A DNA stretch of 6,554 nucleotides from Erysipelotrichaceae bacterium (GCA_019415435.1 DXZE01000021.1:1-6554); one strand, 5' to 3'; counted from the first letter of the stretch, positions 1 through 6,442 are shown. Numbers and translations are program-made. Notes: generated by a model not told the origin, from the letters alone.

Positions 1-6
1 AGATAT

Positions 7-52
7 AAAAATGTCCGATTCATCTCCCATACAAGCAAGGGAGAATTCTCGG
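7..52 (-). terminator. Probable intrinsic terminator of mntP
   Basis: Read on the minus strand just after the mntP stop codon. CCGA (52-49) pairs with TCGG (18-15), and TCTCCC (44-39) pairs with GGGAGA (28-23) around a 10-base loop. A 4x4 internal loop separates the two helices. Three bases after the stem comes a run of five T (11-7). The internal loop makes the hairpin imperfect, so the call is moderate. Its position 9 bases past the stop codon fits the end of a monocistronic mntP transcript. Confidence 0.5.
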
Positions 53-60
53 GCTGTTTC

Positions 61-651
61 TTAAAATATTCCGGTTATAAAGATTTCAAGGCCAATTGCG
101 ATCAGGATGATACCACCTAATATGGATGCCTTATTAGAAAGTTTCATGCCAAACTTACGGCCTATTAAAAGCCCTGCTATACATATGAAGAATGTCACGA
201 TGGCAATGATTACTGACGCAGAGAAAGCCTGTAACAGATTATACGCAGCTATTGTAAAGCCTACGGATAAAGCATCTATGGATGTAGCGATACCCTGCAC
301 AAACAAAGCACCATGAGATACCTTTGTCTCTTCTTCAGCCTCTTCTGATTCCTTGCTGGTGAATCCATCAAAAAGCATCTTACCGCCTAACCAGCAAAGA
401 AGTATTAATGCAATCCATGGAATAAACTTCTGAAATGCCTTGAAATAGCTGAGAACTGTATGTATGGCAAGCCAGCCTGCCATAGGCATAAACCATTGAA
501 AGAAAGCGAATGTACCGGCAATTAATGCCATTCTCTTTTTCGGCATGCCAGGCTCATTCAGACCATTAGCCATAGAAACTGAAAAAGCATCCATGGCAAG
601 TCCGACACCCAAGGCAACACTGTTTAAAAGAAATATAAGAATCTCCTTCAT
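61..651 (-). CDS. mntP: MntP-type manganese efflux pump
   Basis: Inner-membrane exporter that lowers cytoplasmic Mn2+ (MntP/YebN, formerly DUF204, related to the LysE superfamily). From the start chosen here it is 196 residues, close to the usual family length, with six hydrophobic segments at roughly 4-26, 40-62, 74-96, 114-137, 144-165 and 177-195. The family's internal duplication is visible: GLAMDAFSVSMANG (17-30) in the first half and GIATSIDALSVGF (120-132) in the second. Each carries the conserved membrane aspartate (D21 and D126). A short acidic loop (about 101-109, rich in Glu) joins the halves. An in-frame ATG 11 codons upstream (684) would give 207 residues. I prefer 651 because it has GGGGAGGA (663-656) correctly spaced before it and matches the N-terminus usual in the family; the 684 ATG lies in a hairpin loop with no ribosome binding site. 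The gene stands alone, with a yybP-ykoY Mn2+ riboswitch upstream, which independently supports the manganese assignment. Confidence 0.93.
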   Translation of the reverse strand: MKEILIFLLNSVALGVGLAMDAFSVSMANGLNEPGMPKKRMALIAGTFAFFQWFMPMAGWLAIHTVLSYFKAFQKFIPWIALILLCWLGGKMLFDGFTSKESEEAEEETKVSHGALFVQGIATSIDALSVGFTIAAYNLLQAFSASVIIAIVTFFICIAGLLIGRKFGMKLSNKASILGGIILIAIGLEIFITGIF

Positions 652-655
652 CCTG

Positions 656-663
656 TCCTCCCC
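656..663 (-). promoter_or_regulatory. mntP ribosome binding site, sequesterable
   Basis: GGGGAGGA on the minus strand, with the GGAGG core 5 bases before the ATG at 651. It decides the start codon. Its GGGG (663-660) can pair with CCC (707-705) at the far end of a long leader hairpin, so access to it is probably what the riboswitch controls. Confidence 0.75.
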
Positions 664-741
664 ATATAAAAACCGGATGATCATATCCGGATTCTTTTAT
701 ATAAGGGCATAGAATCCATGTATGACCATACGTCATACATG
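660..741 (-). promoter_or_regulatory. Expression platform of the mntP riboswitch
   Basis: Three helices can be drawn by eye between the aptamer and the mntP start. First, a perfect 10-bp hairpin pairs 741-732 with 726-717 around a 5-base loop; its 5' arm shares CAUG (741-738) with the 3' strand of aptamer stem P1. Second, a long hairpin has CCGGAU/AUCCGG (690-685 with 678-673), then AUAUAAAA/UUUUAUAU (702-695 with 671-664), then CCC/GGG reaching into the ribosome binding site. Third, GGAUUC (717-712) can pair with GAAUCC (694-689), which would break the second hairpin. The CCGG stem is also followed by five T (672-668), so transcription termination is possible as well as translational control. 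Which state is on cannot be read from sequence; in characterised mntP riboswitches Mn2+ turns expression on. Confidence 0.65.
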
Positions 742-830
742 AGTCTCGCCAATCAAGACAGACCAGGCAGTTATGCCAGTATGTTGACCTGTCACTCTAT
801 AAGCTGAGCTGACTACTCCCTCACGCTTGA
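735..830 (-). ncRNA. yybP-ykoY manganese riboswitch aptamer
   Basis: Minus-strand RNA with the hallmarks of the yybP-ykoY (Mn2+-sensing) class: GGGAGUAG (820-813) on the 5' side, a GGUCAACAUACU segment in the internal arm (789-778), and GGCGAGAC (750-743) on the 3' side. Closing stem P1 is CGUGAG (825-820) with CUCAUG (743-738), six pairs including one G-U. The second stem is GUCAGCUC (815-808) with GAGUGAC (799-793), seven pairs with one bulged G. An inner hairpin GGCA-UAAC-UGCC (777-766) caps the third arm. It lies directly upstream of a manganese exporter gene, the classic partner of this class. P1 ends are approximate. Confidence 0.9.
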
Positions 831-832
831 AA

Positions 833-863
833 TATTTAAGCAAACATGGAATCGGTTAGTCAA
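833..863 (-). promoter_or_regulatory. Probable promoter of the riboswitch-mntP transcript
   Basis: A -35 box TTGACT (863-858; five of six consensus bases) lies upstream of an A/T-rich -10 region, TTAAAT (839-834, 18-base spacer) or TAAATA (838-833, 19-base spacer). Either puts the start point near 827, right at the 5' foot of the aptamer, which is the geometry expected for a riboswitch leader. The spacer is slightly long and the -10 is not ideal. Confidence 0.55.
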
Positions 864-872
864 GACTGATAA

Positions 873-897
873 CAAAAAGAAGGCTTCTTGCCTTCTC
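873..897 (-). terminator. Intrinsic terminator of the CarD-like gene
   Basis: Minus-strand AGAAGGC (896-890) and GCCTTCT (884-878) form a perfect 7-bp stem with a 5-base loop, followed by a run of T (877-874). It begins 11 bases after the stop codon at 908 and separates this gene from the mntP promoter. Confidence 0.85.
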
Positions 898-907
898 TGA
901 GTAATTC

Positions 908-1411
908 TTATTCCTTTGAAGCAGCCTTTTCTACTTCCTCATTGAAGTAGTTCTTGGCTTCATCATAGCTCATATTCAGAGCTACTGATAATTCATTAAA
1001 CAGATAATCCTCTGCTCTTTTATAATATTCATCATCGACAGATGCCAGTTTCTTATGCTGTTCCAGTCTGGCCTTGTTACGGCCATAAGAAGTCTTGATA
1101 ATGCATACAAGATCTTCCAGCTTGTCACTCTTTAAAAGATTGGCATACTGTGACTTCATATTTGCAGGCTTATTAGCCAGTGTATCAATATCAGGTGTTT
1201 CCTTGATCAGTTCCTGGATCTGTTCCTTTGTGACTAAGTCTCTCAGATGTCCGGCTTTATTTGATACAGGTACCTGCATCTTGGTAGATCCGCTCTCATC
1301 ATAATATGGGACAAGAATGTAGCATTGTTCACCTGTAAAATCACTCTTGTGTTTTCCTACAATACGGCATACTTCTCTTCTGTAGACAACAACATCATTG
1401 ATTTTATACAT
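908..1411 (-). CDS. CarD/CdnL-family transcription regulator
   Basis: Small protein expected to bind the RNA polymerase beta subunit and adjust open-complex stability at promoters, as CarD and CdnL do. The first 60 or so residues (numbered from MYKIND) match the Tudor-like RNA polymerase-interacting domain: I-N-D-V-V-V-Y near the N-terminus and the family's Y-x-L-x-P-x-x-D-x-S...V-P-V-x-N pattern at 31-51. The rest (about 62-167) is helical and acidic at the end, matching the second CarD domain. It contains no tryptophan anywhere; by eye the family's DNA-wedging Trp position falls on M85. Three in-frame starts are possible: GTG 1420, ATG 1417 and ATG 1411. I chose 1411 because it gives the usual CarD N-terminus and has AGGTGAT upstream at workable spacing, but 1417 or 1420 would add only two or three residues. 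It lies 95 bases after the methyltransferase gene, with its own promoter candidate and terminator. Family call is confident; the regulated genes are unknown. Confidence 0.85.
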   Translation of the reverse strand: MYKINDVVVYRREVCRIVGKHKSDFTGEQCYILVPYYDESGSTKMQVPVSNKAGHLRDLVTKEQIQELIKETPDIDTLANKPANMKSQYANLLKSDKLEDLVCIIKTSYGRNKARLEQHKKLASVDDEYYKRAEDYLFNELSVALNMSYDEAKNYFNEEVEKAASKE

Positions 1412-1437
1412 ATCCATCACCTGCCTTCAACATGTTT

Positions 1438-1466
1438 ATTTTAGCATATTTTAAGGCTATTTTAAA
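1438..1466 (-). promoter_or_regulatory. Candidate promoter of the CarD-like gene
   Basis: Extended -10 TGC-TAAAAT (1446-1438; TAAAAT matches five of six consensus bases and carries the TGn extension) with a 17-base spacer to a weak -35, TTTAAA (1466-1461). The start point would be near 1431, giving a leader of about 20 bases before the start codon. No convincing terminator follows the upstream methyltransferase gene, so read-through may also feed this gene. Confidence 0.5.
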
Positions 1467-1506
1467 GGATGCTGACCTGGTAAGGGACATGCTGGAATAA
1501 TGATGT

Positions 1507-2718
1507 TCAGATAATCTGAAGCAGGAAGAACTTCAAATACTCGGTCTCTGGAACAGCTGGCATAACCGGATGATCAAATGCTGCACCACGCTGTTCAATA
1601 ATCCGGATACCAACACCCGCATCATTTGCGGCATCCACTAACATGCTTTCAAATTCTTCTTTCGGCATAAAGTGTGAACAGGAAGCTGTCGCAAGATACC
1701 CTCCTCTTGGTAACAGACGCATGGCATCCGCATTAATCTCTTCATAGCCTTTTTTGGCATTATGGAAAGTGCGGCGTGACTTGGTAAAGGCAGGTGGGTC
1801 AAGAATAATGAAGTCAAAGAAAGCATGCTCCTTTTTCAAAGCAGGCAGTACTTCAAAGACATCTCCCTGGCGCAAGGATATGGAAAGATTGTTTCTCTTT
1901 GCATTCTCTTCAGCCATCTGTAAGGCAGATTCACTGATATCCATCGCTAGTACTGAGGCAGCACCACCCTTTGCGGCGTTTAAGGCAAAGGAGCCTGTAT
2001 GTGTGCAGCAGTCCAATACATGTCTGCCTGCGGCTAAGCGTGCCACCGCTTTGCGATTATACTTCTGATCTAAGAAGAAGCCTGTCTTCTGTCCATTTTC
2101 TACATCTACGTTATAGCAGATGCCGTTTTCACAAATCTCGGTAATACAGGAAGCAGGATGATTGTTACCATACCAGCCTTTGTATTGTTCCAGACCTTCT
2201 TTCTTTCTGAGTTCTCCTTCATTACGTTCATAGATACCATGAATGGTTTCACCCATATCAGAAAGCTGTGATAACAAAGCCTGATAAATAACATCCTTGT
2301 GTAATTCGGTTCCATATGATTCCACTTCACTGACAAGGATGTCATTGTAACGGTCTACCGTTAGTCCCGGCAGTCCATCGGATTCTCCATGGATCAGACG
2401 GCAGTCATTGAAGTCATCTTTCATGACATCTTTACGATAGGCTAGTGCATATTTAACTTTTCTTTCAAAGAAAGCATCGTTGTATGTTTCATTGGCATTA
2501 TTGCTAAGCAGACGAACTCTGATCTTGGAATGTTCACTGTAAAAACCGGTACCCAGATAATTATTCTTATGTCCGAATACATCGGTAAATGCACCATTTT
2601 CAATATTCTCTGAAGCTTCTGTTATTTCATCCGCATAGATCCATGGATGACCATGACGGATACTTCTTTCCTGTTTGGCTGTTACAGTGATATGCGGGAA
2701 TATTCTGTTCTGTTTCAT
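1507..2718 (-). CDS. rlmI: RlmI-type 23S rRNA m5C methyltransferase
   Basis: Cytoplasmic SAM-dependent methyltransferase of the COG1092 group; E. coli RlmI makes m5C1962 in 23S rRNA. At 403 residues it is close to RlmI (396). Domains in order: an N-terminal PUA RNA-binding domain (about 5-75, with the typical GHPWIY at 23-28), a linking domain (about 80-190, including RLIHGESDGLPGLTVDRY at 107-124), and a Rossmann-fold methyltransferase (about 210-403). Visible motifs: QKTGFFLDQ (210-218), motif I VLDCCTHTG (234-242), the acidic SAM-binding D260, the GD of motif III (285-286), motif IV DPPAF (307-311), and SCS (346-348), whose C347 is the expected catalytic cysteine. The C-terminal YLKFFLLQ is also typical. 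The start at 2718 has only a weak AAGAGA-like site but fits the family N-terminus. Orthology to RlmI, as opposed to a paralogue with another target base, is inferred. Confidence 0.9.
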   Translation of the reverse strand: MKQNRIFPHITVTAKQERSIRHGHPWIYADEITEASENIENGAFTDVFGHKNNYLGTGFYSEHSKIRVRLLSNNANETYNDAFFERKVKYALAYRKDVMKDDFNDCRLIHGESDGLPGLTVDRYNDILVSEVESYGTELHKDVIYQALLSQLSDMGETIHGIYERNEGELRKKEGLEQYKGWYGNNHPASCITEICENGICYNVDVENGQKTGFFLDQKYNRKAVARLAAGRHVLDCCTHTGSFALNAAKGGAASVLAMDISESALQMAEENAKRNNLSISLRQGDVFEVLPALKKEHAFFDFIILDPPAFTKSRRTFHNAKKGYEEINADAMRLLPRGGYLATASCSHFMPKEEFESMLVDAANDAGVGIRIIEQRGAAFDHPVMPAVPETEYLKFFLLQII

Positions 2719-2740
2719 ATCTATCTCTTTTCCAATGCGT

Positions 2741-2769
2741 ATAGTATCAGAAATCAGGATGTTTATAAA
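2741..2769 (-). promoter_or_regulatory. Candidate promoter of the methyltransferase gene
   Basis: TGA-TACTAT (2749-2741) looks like an extended -10, with a 17-base spacer to TTTATA (2769-2764; four of six -35 consensus bases). It sits immediately downstream of the transporter operon terminator, where a new promoter would be needed. Both boxes are imperfect, so confidence is low. Confidence 0.35.
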
Positions 2770-2770
2770 G

Positions 2771-2797
2771 AAAAAGGATAAGCATAATGCTTATCCT
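2771..2797 (-). terminator. Intrinsic terminator of the nucleoside transporter operon
   Basis: Minus-strand AGGATAAGCA (2797-2788) and TGCTTATCCT (2784-2775) form a perfect 10-bp stem with a 3-base loop, followed directly by a T run (2775-2771). It begins 8 bases after the stop codon of the last permease gene. The plus strand has no T run after the hairpin, so it is directional. Confidence 0.92.
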
Positions 2798-2810
2798 CAT
2801 AGTGCTTATC
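2783..2810 (-). repeat. Tandem near-duplicate of the terminator 5' arm
   Basis: Two copies of a 13-base unit with one mismatch, at 2798-2810 and 2783-2795 (15-base period), read GATAAGCAcTATG and GATAAGCAtTATG on the minus strand. The first copy contains the TAA stop of the last permease gene. The second provides the 5' arm of the terminator. The first copy could pair as an alternative with the same 3' arm (8 bp, longer loop). Confidence 0.8.
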
Positions 2811-3747
2811 TGGATCCCTTGTCGTAAGGAATGCCTTCTGCCTTTGGTGCCGCAGAATTCTTTGAGGAGAATACCAGGACAACCAGAGAAATGATATATG
2901 GCAGCATATTATAGAACGTCGATGGAATCGGCAGATTTGCAAGGAATTCAAACTGTGTATAAACGTTTGATAATGCTCTGAAGAAACCGAATAACAATGC
3001 CGCAAGTGCAATCTTATGAGGTTTCCACTGACCGAAGATCATAACCGCCAATGCCAGGAAACCGAATCCGGCAACACCGACATCAAACTTCCACTCAGAT
3101 ACACCTGCTGTGATATAGACAATACCGCCAAGACCGCCAAGTAATCCTGAGATCAGTACGCCAGCCCATCTCATGCGGTATACATTGATACCAACAGAGT
3201 CAGCTGCCTGTGGGTTTTCACCGCACGCTCTTAAACGTAAGCCGAACCTTGTCTTATATAAGACAACATAGCTGATGATTAAGGCAGCTAAGGCAAACAG
3301 CATGAACCAGTTGAACTGGAAGCCGCCAAGCTGTACAACAAGCAGTTTCTTCTGATTAATATACTGTAATGTAGTGGATACGTTAGAGGCATCCTGAGCT
3401 GAGTTAATGGATCTTACAAGTACAGTCGCAATAGCTGTCGCTAACATGTTTAAGGCTGTCCCTACCAGCGTCTGATCTGCCTTGAAGTTAATGCACGCTA
3501 CTGCAAGAAGCATTGAATACAGAACACCGAAGATGATAGCCATGATAGTAACAATCAGTATCATGACAAATGGATTTGTGACAGTTGAGAACCAGTTCAT
3601 GGCTAAGGCACCGCCAAGGGCGCCCATAACCATGATTCCTTCAAGACCCAGGTTAATAACACCAGAGTGCTCGGAGAAACATCCGCCAAGAGCTACCAGA
3701 GATAAAACTGATCCGAATATGATCGTATACTGCAATAATAATAACAT
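2806..3747 (-). CDS. nupQ: Nucleoside ABC importer permease, NupQ-like
   Basis: Membrane subunit of a BmpA/Nup-type ABC importer (BPD_transp_2 family, the fold of simple-sugar and nucleoside permeases). It is 313 residues, the shorter of the permease pair, as NupQ (YufQ) is in Bacillus subtilis. Hydrophobic segments fall at roughly 5-22, 33-53, 58-85, 95-112, 145-163, 192-213, 224-241, 244-264 and 279-294. The cytoplasmic coupling segment that docks with the ATPase is visible as KTRFGLRLRACGENPQAA (165-182), followed by GI-V-Y-R-M-R-W. SEHSGVINLGLEGIM (25-39) and GFGFLALAVMIFGQW (227-241) are also characteristic. The start ATG shares one base with the TGA of the preceding permease gene (TGATG at 3749-3745) and has AAAGGAGG at 3764-3757, so translation is probably coupled. 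It is the last gene of the operon. Substrate is inferred from the family; purine nucleosides are likely. Confidence 0.87.
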   Translation of the reverse strand: MLLLLQYTIIFGSVLSLVALGGCFSEHSGVINLGLEGIMVMGALGGALAMNWFSTVTNPFVMILIVTIMAIIFGVLYSMLLAVACINFKADQTLVGTALNMLATAIATVLVRSINSAQDASNVSTTLQYINQKKLLVVQLGGFQFNWFMLFALAALIISYVVLYKTRFGLRLRACGENPQAADSVGINVYRMRWAGVLISGLLGGLGGIVYITAGVSEWKFDVGVAGFGFLALAVMIFGQWKPHKIALAALLFGFFRALSNVYTQFEFLANLPIPSTFYNMLPYIISLVVLVFSSKNSAAPKAEGIPYDKGSR

Positions 3748-4880
3748 CAGTTCTTACCTCCTTTACTCTCTTCTACCTTCTTTTCATACTTCTTTGCGCC
3801 TCTTTTATTCATGACATATTTAAAGAAGAGTACAAAGCCGCAGAGGTAGATAATAATACCGGAAATCATATCAGAAATCTGAGATGCATATCCAAGTTTT
3901 GTTAAGGAAGAACCGCCATCAGTAATGGACTGGATAAAGAACGATGCAAAGATTGTTCCAATCGGATGCAGACCGCCAAGGAATGTAGCCGCAATACCGT
4001 TAAAGCCCATGTTCGGTACAGACGTCTGCGTTGTAGACCATTTCTGATATCCGGATAGGAACAGGAAGGCTGCGCCGAGTCCAGCTAAGGCACCACCAAT
4101 GACAAGTGTCAGAATGATATTACGGTTTTCCTTCATGCCGGCATACTTGGCGGCATTCTTGTTATAACCAGTTGCCCTTAATTCATATCCGAATTTAGTC
4201 TTGTTTAAGACAACCCATACAAGAATGGCACAGATAATTGCAATCGGGATTGCGATTGTAACATTTGTGTTATTCGCAAACAGCTTGTCTAATCCACAGG
4301 ATGGGATTCTTGAAGAAGCATATTTGGCATTTAATGTAACAGTATATGGAGAAGCTGTCTCCTTGATACCTTCTCTGCCTAATACCATATTGCATATATA
4401 TAACGTAATCCAGTTCAGCATAATGCCGGAAATAACTTCGTTAACGTTACGATATGCTTTTAAGGCACCAGAGATCAGACCAAGAAGTGCACCTGCAGCA
4501 GCTGCTGCAATCAGGCATATGTACCAAGGTAAATGCAATGCAATAGCACAATACAGGGATGCTACAGCGCCTGCTTCATACTGACCAGCTGCACCGATAT
4601 TGAACAGTCCAACCTTATAGCAGAAACAGATGGATAAGGCACACATCAGTAATGGTGATGTCTTGACTAATGTATTGCCAAGGTTTTTGATGACTGCCTG
4701 CGGTCTGGCCTTTGTAAGGAAGTTCAGAATGACGTAACGGATGCCTTCTGATGCATTAGCAGGATTGATAATTAACAGAACAATATATCCGATCAGCAGA
4801 CCGATCAGAATACACAGCAGAGATGATAACAGTGTCTGAACACCTGGTCTCTGCAGAAAGCTCTTCTTTTCAGTATCCAT
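3747..4880 (-). CDS. nupP: Nucleoside ABC importer permease, NupP-like
   Basis: First membrane subunit of the same importer, expected to pair with the NupQ-like protein to form the channel. It is 377 residues, longer than its partner, with a short cytoplasmic N-terminus (about 1-14) and a lysine-rich C-terminal tail (355-377). Family signatures: FNIGAAGQ (93-100), NEVISGIMLNWI (147-158), the ATPase coupling segment KTKFGYELRATGYNKNAA (227-244), and GFNGIAATFLGGLHPIG (292-308). Hydrophobic spans lie near 16-38, 70-92, 100-138, 148-166, 207-226, 254-278, 295-319 and 335-354. The segment 168-205 between two of them is polar and probably lies outside the membrane. The start ATG at 4880 overlaps the TAA of the ATPase gene by one base (TAATG) and has AAAGGAGG (4895-4888) seven bases upstream. 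The gene symbol follows the B. subtilis order nupN-nupO-nupP-nupQ; substrate specificity is inferred. Confidence 0.88.
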   Translation of the reverse strand: MDTEKKSFLQRPGVQTLLSSLLCILIGLLIGYIVLLIINPANASEGIRYVILNFLTKARPQAVIKNLGNTLVKTSPLLMCALSICFCYKVGLFNIGAAGQYEAGAVASLYCAIALHLPWYICLIAAAAAGALLGLISGALKAYRNVNEVISGIMLNWITLYICNMVLGREGIKETASPYTVTLNAKYASSRIPSCGLDKLFANNTNVTIAIPIAIICAILVWVVLNKTKFGYELRATGYNKNAAKYAGMKENRNIILTLVIGGALAGLGAAFLFLSGYQKWSTTQTSVPNMGFNGIAATFLGGLHPIGTIFASFFIQSITDGGSSLTKLGYASQISDMISGIIIYLCGFVLFFKYVMNKRGAKKYEKKVEESKGGKN

Positions 4881-6427
4881 TATGCGGCCTCCTTTCCGGT
4901 ATTCCTTCTGGCACCAGCCATATACAGACCAAGTTCTTCTGTTGTTGTCTTCTTAGGATCTAATTCACCAACAATTTCACCTTCATACATAACAAGAATG
5001 CGGTCAGAAAGATTCATAACTTCTTCCAGTTCCAGAGATACAAGCAAAATAGCACTTCCGGCATCACGTTCGGCAACTAACTGCTTATGAATGTATTCAA
5101 TAGCACCTACATCAAGACCTCTGGTCGGCTGTACTGCAACAACAAGCTTATGGTCACGATCCAGTTCTCTTGCGACAATTGCCTTCTGCTGGTTGCCGCC
5201 AGACATACTTCTTGTAATTGTGACAGGTCCCTGAGAGGATCTCACATCATACTGCTTGATCAGCTTATTAGCATAGTCACGGATTTCCTTACGCTTGAGG
5301 AAACCAGCTTTAGATGTAAACTGCGGTTCCCAGTATCTTTGTAATACAAGGTTGTATTCCAGGGAATAATCCAGGACAAGACCATGTTTCTGACGGTCTT
5401 CAGGAATATGAGACATCTGGGCAGATCTTTCACGAATCGGTGCATTGGTAATATCTTTACCACACAGTGTAATCTTTCCTGACTTTACAGGTTCTAATCC
5501 GGTAAGAGCATATACAAGTTCTGTCTGACCATTGCCATCAATACCAGCGATACATACAATCTCACCGGCATGAACATCAAAGGAAACGTTCTTGACTGCA
5601 TTGTTGCCATGAAGCTTGGAAGCTACTGTCATGTTTTCTACAGATAATACTGTATCACCAGGATGAGCAGGCTTCTTATCTACGACAAGCTGGACGTCTC
5701 TGCCAACCATCATTCTGGAAAGTTCCTTCTCATTAGTATCCTTGACATTAACTGTACCAATGCACTTGCCTCTTCTTAAGACTGTTACTCTGTCAGCTAC
5801 TTCCATAATCTCATTCAGCTTATGGGAGATAAACAGAATAGACTTGCCTTCCTTTGCGAGATTCTTCATGATCTGCATCAGTTCTTCAATTTCCTGTGGT
5901 GTTAATACAGCCGTAGGTTCATCAAAGATCAGAATGTCATTATCACGATACAGCATCTTCAGAATTTCTGTACGCTGCTGCATACCAACTGTAATATCCT
6001 GAATCAATGCGTCAGGATCTACCTGAAGCCCGTACTTTTCTGAAAGATCAAGAACTTTCTTTCTGGCTTCATTTTTCATAAGAATGCCATGTTTTGTGTC
6101 TTCTACGCCAAGGATAATATTATCCAGAACGGAGAAACACTGAACAAGTTTGAAGTGCTGGTGAACCATACCGATACCAAGATCATTTGCATCGTTAGGA
6201 TCATTAATCTGAACTACTTTACCGTCTTTTTTGATTTCACCCTCTTCAGCCTGATACAGTCCGAAAAGAACAGACATCAGTGTTGACTTGCCTGCTCCAT
6301 TCTCGCCAAGAAGTGCATGAATCTCGCCCTTCTTCAACTGAAGAGTAATGTCATCATTTGCGACAATTCCAGGGAAACGCTTCGTGATGTGCGACATCTC
6401 GATAGCATAAGGAGTACCCGTTTCCAT
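4880..6427 (-). CDS. nupO: Nucleoside ABC importer twin ATPase, NupO-like
   Basis: Cytoplasmic motor subunit with two fused ATP-binding domains, as in NupO, RbsA and MglA; 515 residues is the normal length. Domain 1 (about 5-245) is complete: Walker A GENGAGKST (41-49), Q-loop Q90 in VHQH, signature ITVGMQQR (145-152), Walker B ILIFDEPTA (165-173) with catalytic E170, and H202. Domain 2 (about 258-508) is degenerate: GIDGNGQTE (295-303) has Gln where Walker A has Lys, Walker B reads LVVAVQPTRGLD (428-439) with Val-Gln instead of Asp-Glu, and the H-loop position is Ser (S464). Its signature SMSGGNQQK (407-415) is intact, so one of the two ATP sites is probably weak or inactive. This asymmetry is usual in the family. 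AGGAGG (6442-6437) nine bases upstream supports the start; an internal ATG at 6397 lacks such a site. It is the first in-window gene of the three-gene operon. Closeness to sugar transporters means substrate is inferred. Confidence 0.93.
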   Translation of the reverse strand: METGTPYAIEMSHITKRFPGIVANDDITLQLKKGEIHALLGENGAGKSTLMSVLFGLYQAEEGEIKKDGKVVQINDPNDANDLGIGMVHQHFKLVQCFSVLDNIILGVEDTKHGILMKNEARKKVLDLSEKYGLQVDPDALIQDITVGMQQRTEILKMLYRDNDILIFDEPTAVLTPQEIEELMQIMKNLAKEGKSILFISHKLNEIMEVADRVTVLRRGKCIGTVNVKDTNEKELSRMMVGRDVQLVVDKKPAHPGDTVLSVENMTVASKLHGNNAVKNVSFDVHAGEIVCIAGIDGNGQTELVYALTGLEPVKSGKITLCGKDITNAPIRERSAQMSHIPEDRQKHGLVLDYSLEYNLVLQRYWEPQFTSKAGFLKRKEIRDYANKLIKQYDVRSSQGPVTITRSMSGGNQQKAIVARELDRDHKLVVAVQPTRGLDVGAIEYIHKQLVAERDAGSAILLVSLELEEVMNLSDRILVMYEGEIVGELDPKKTTTEELGLYMAGARRNTGKEAA

Positions 6428-6436
6428 GTATATTGC

Positions 6437-6442
6437 CCTCCT
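6437..6442 (-). promoter_or_regulatory. Ribosome binding site of the ATPase gene
   Basis: AGGAGG on the minus strand, nine bases before the ATG at 6427. It fixes the start over the internal in-frame ATG at 6397. The stretch between here and the terminator (6443-6496) is A/T-rich. A perfect TATAAT (6495-6490) occurs in it, but with no usable -35, so I do not call a promoter. Confidence 0.8.

Noticed and set aside
652..684. Extending mntP by 11 codons to an upstream ATG at 684
   Set aside because: The ATG lies in the loop of the leader hairpin, has no ribosome binding site, and would add residues not typical of the family. The ATG at 651 has GGGGAGGA properly spaced.
1451..1500. Possible terminator hairpin after the methyltransferase gene
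   Set aside because: CCAGCAT and CAGCATCC are direct and not inverted repeats, so they do not form a stem, and no T run follows.
2763..3011. Minus-strand frame overlapping the end of the last permease gene in another phase
   Set aside because: It runs through the repeat and terminator hairpin, has no ribosome binding site, and competes with a well-supported gene on the same strand.
3482..3814. Plus-strand open frame of about 110 codons across the permease junction
   Set aside because: It is antisense to two clear permease genes with conserved motifs, and its translation has no recognisable domain. The same applies to the other plus-strand frames inside the transporter and methyltransferase genes.
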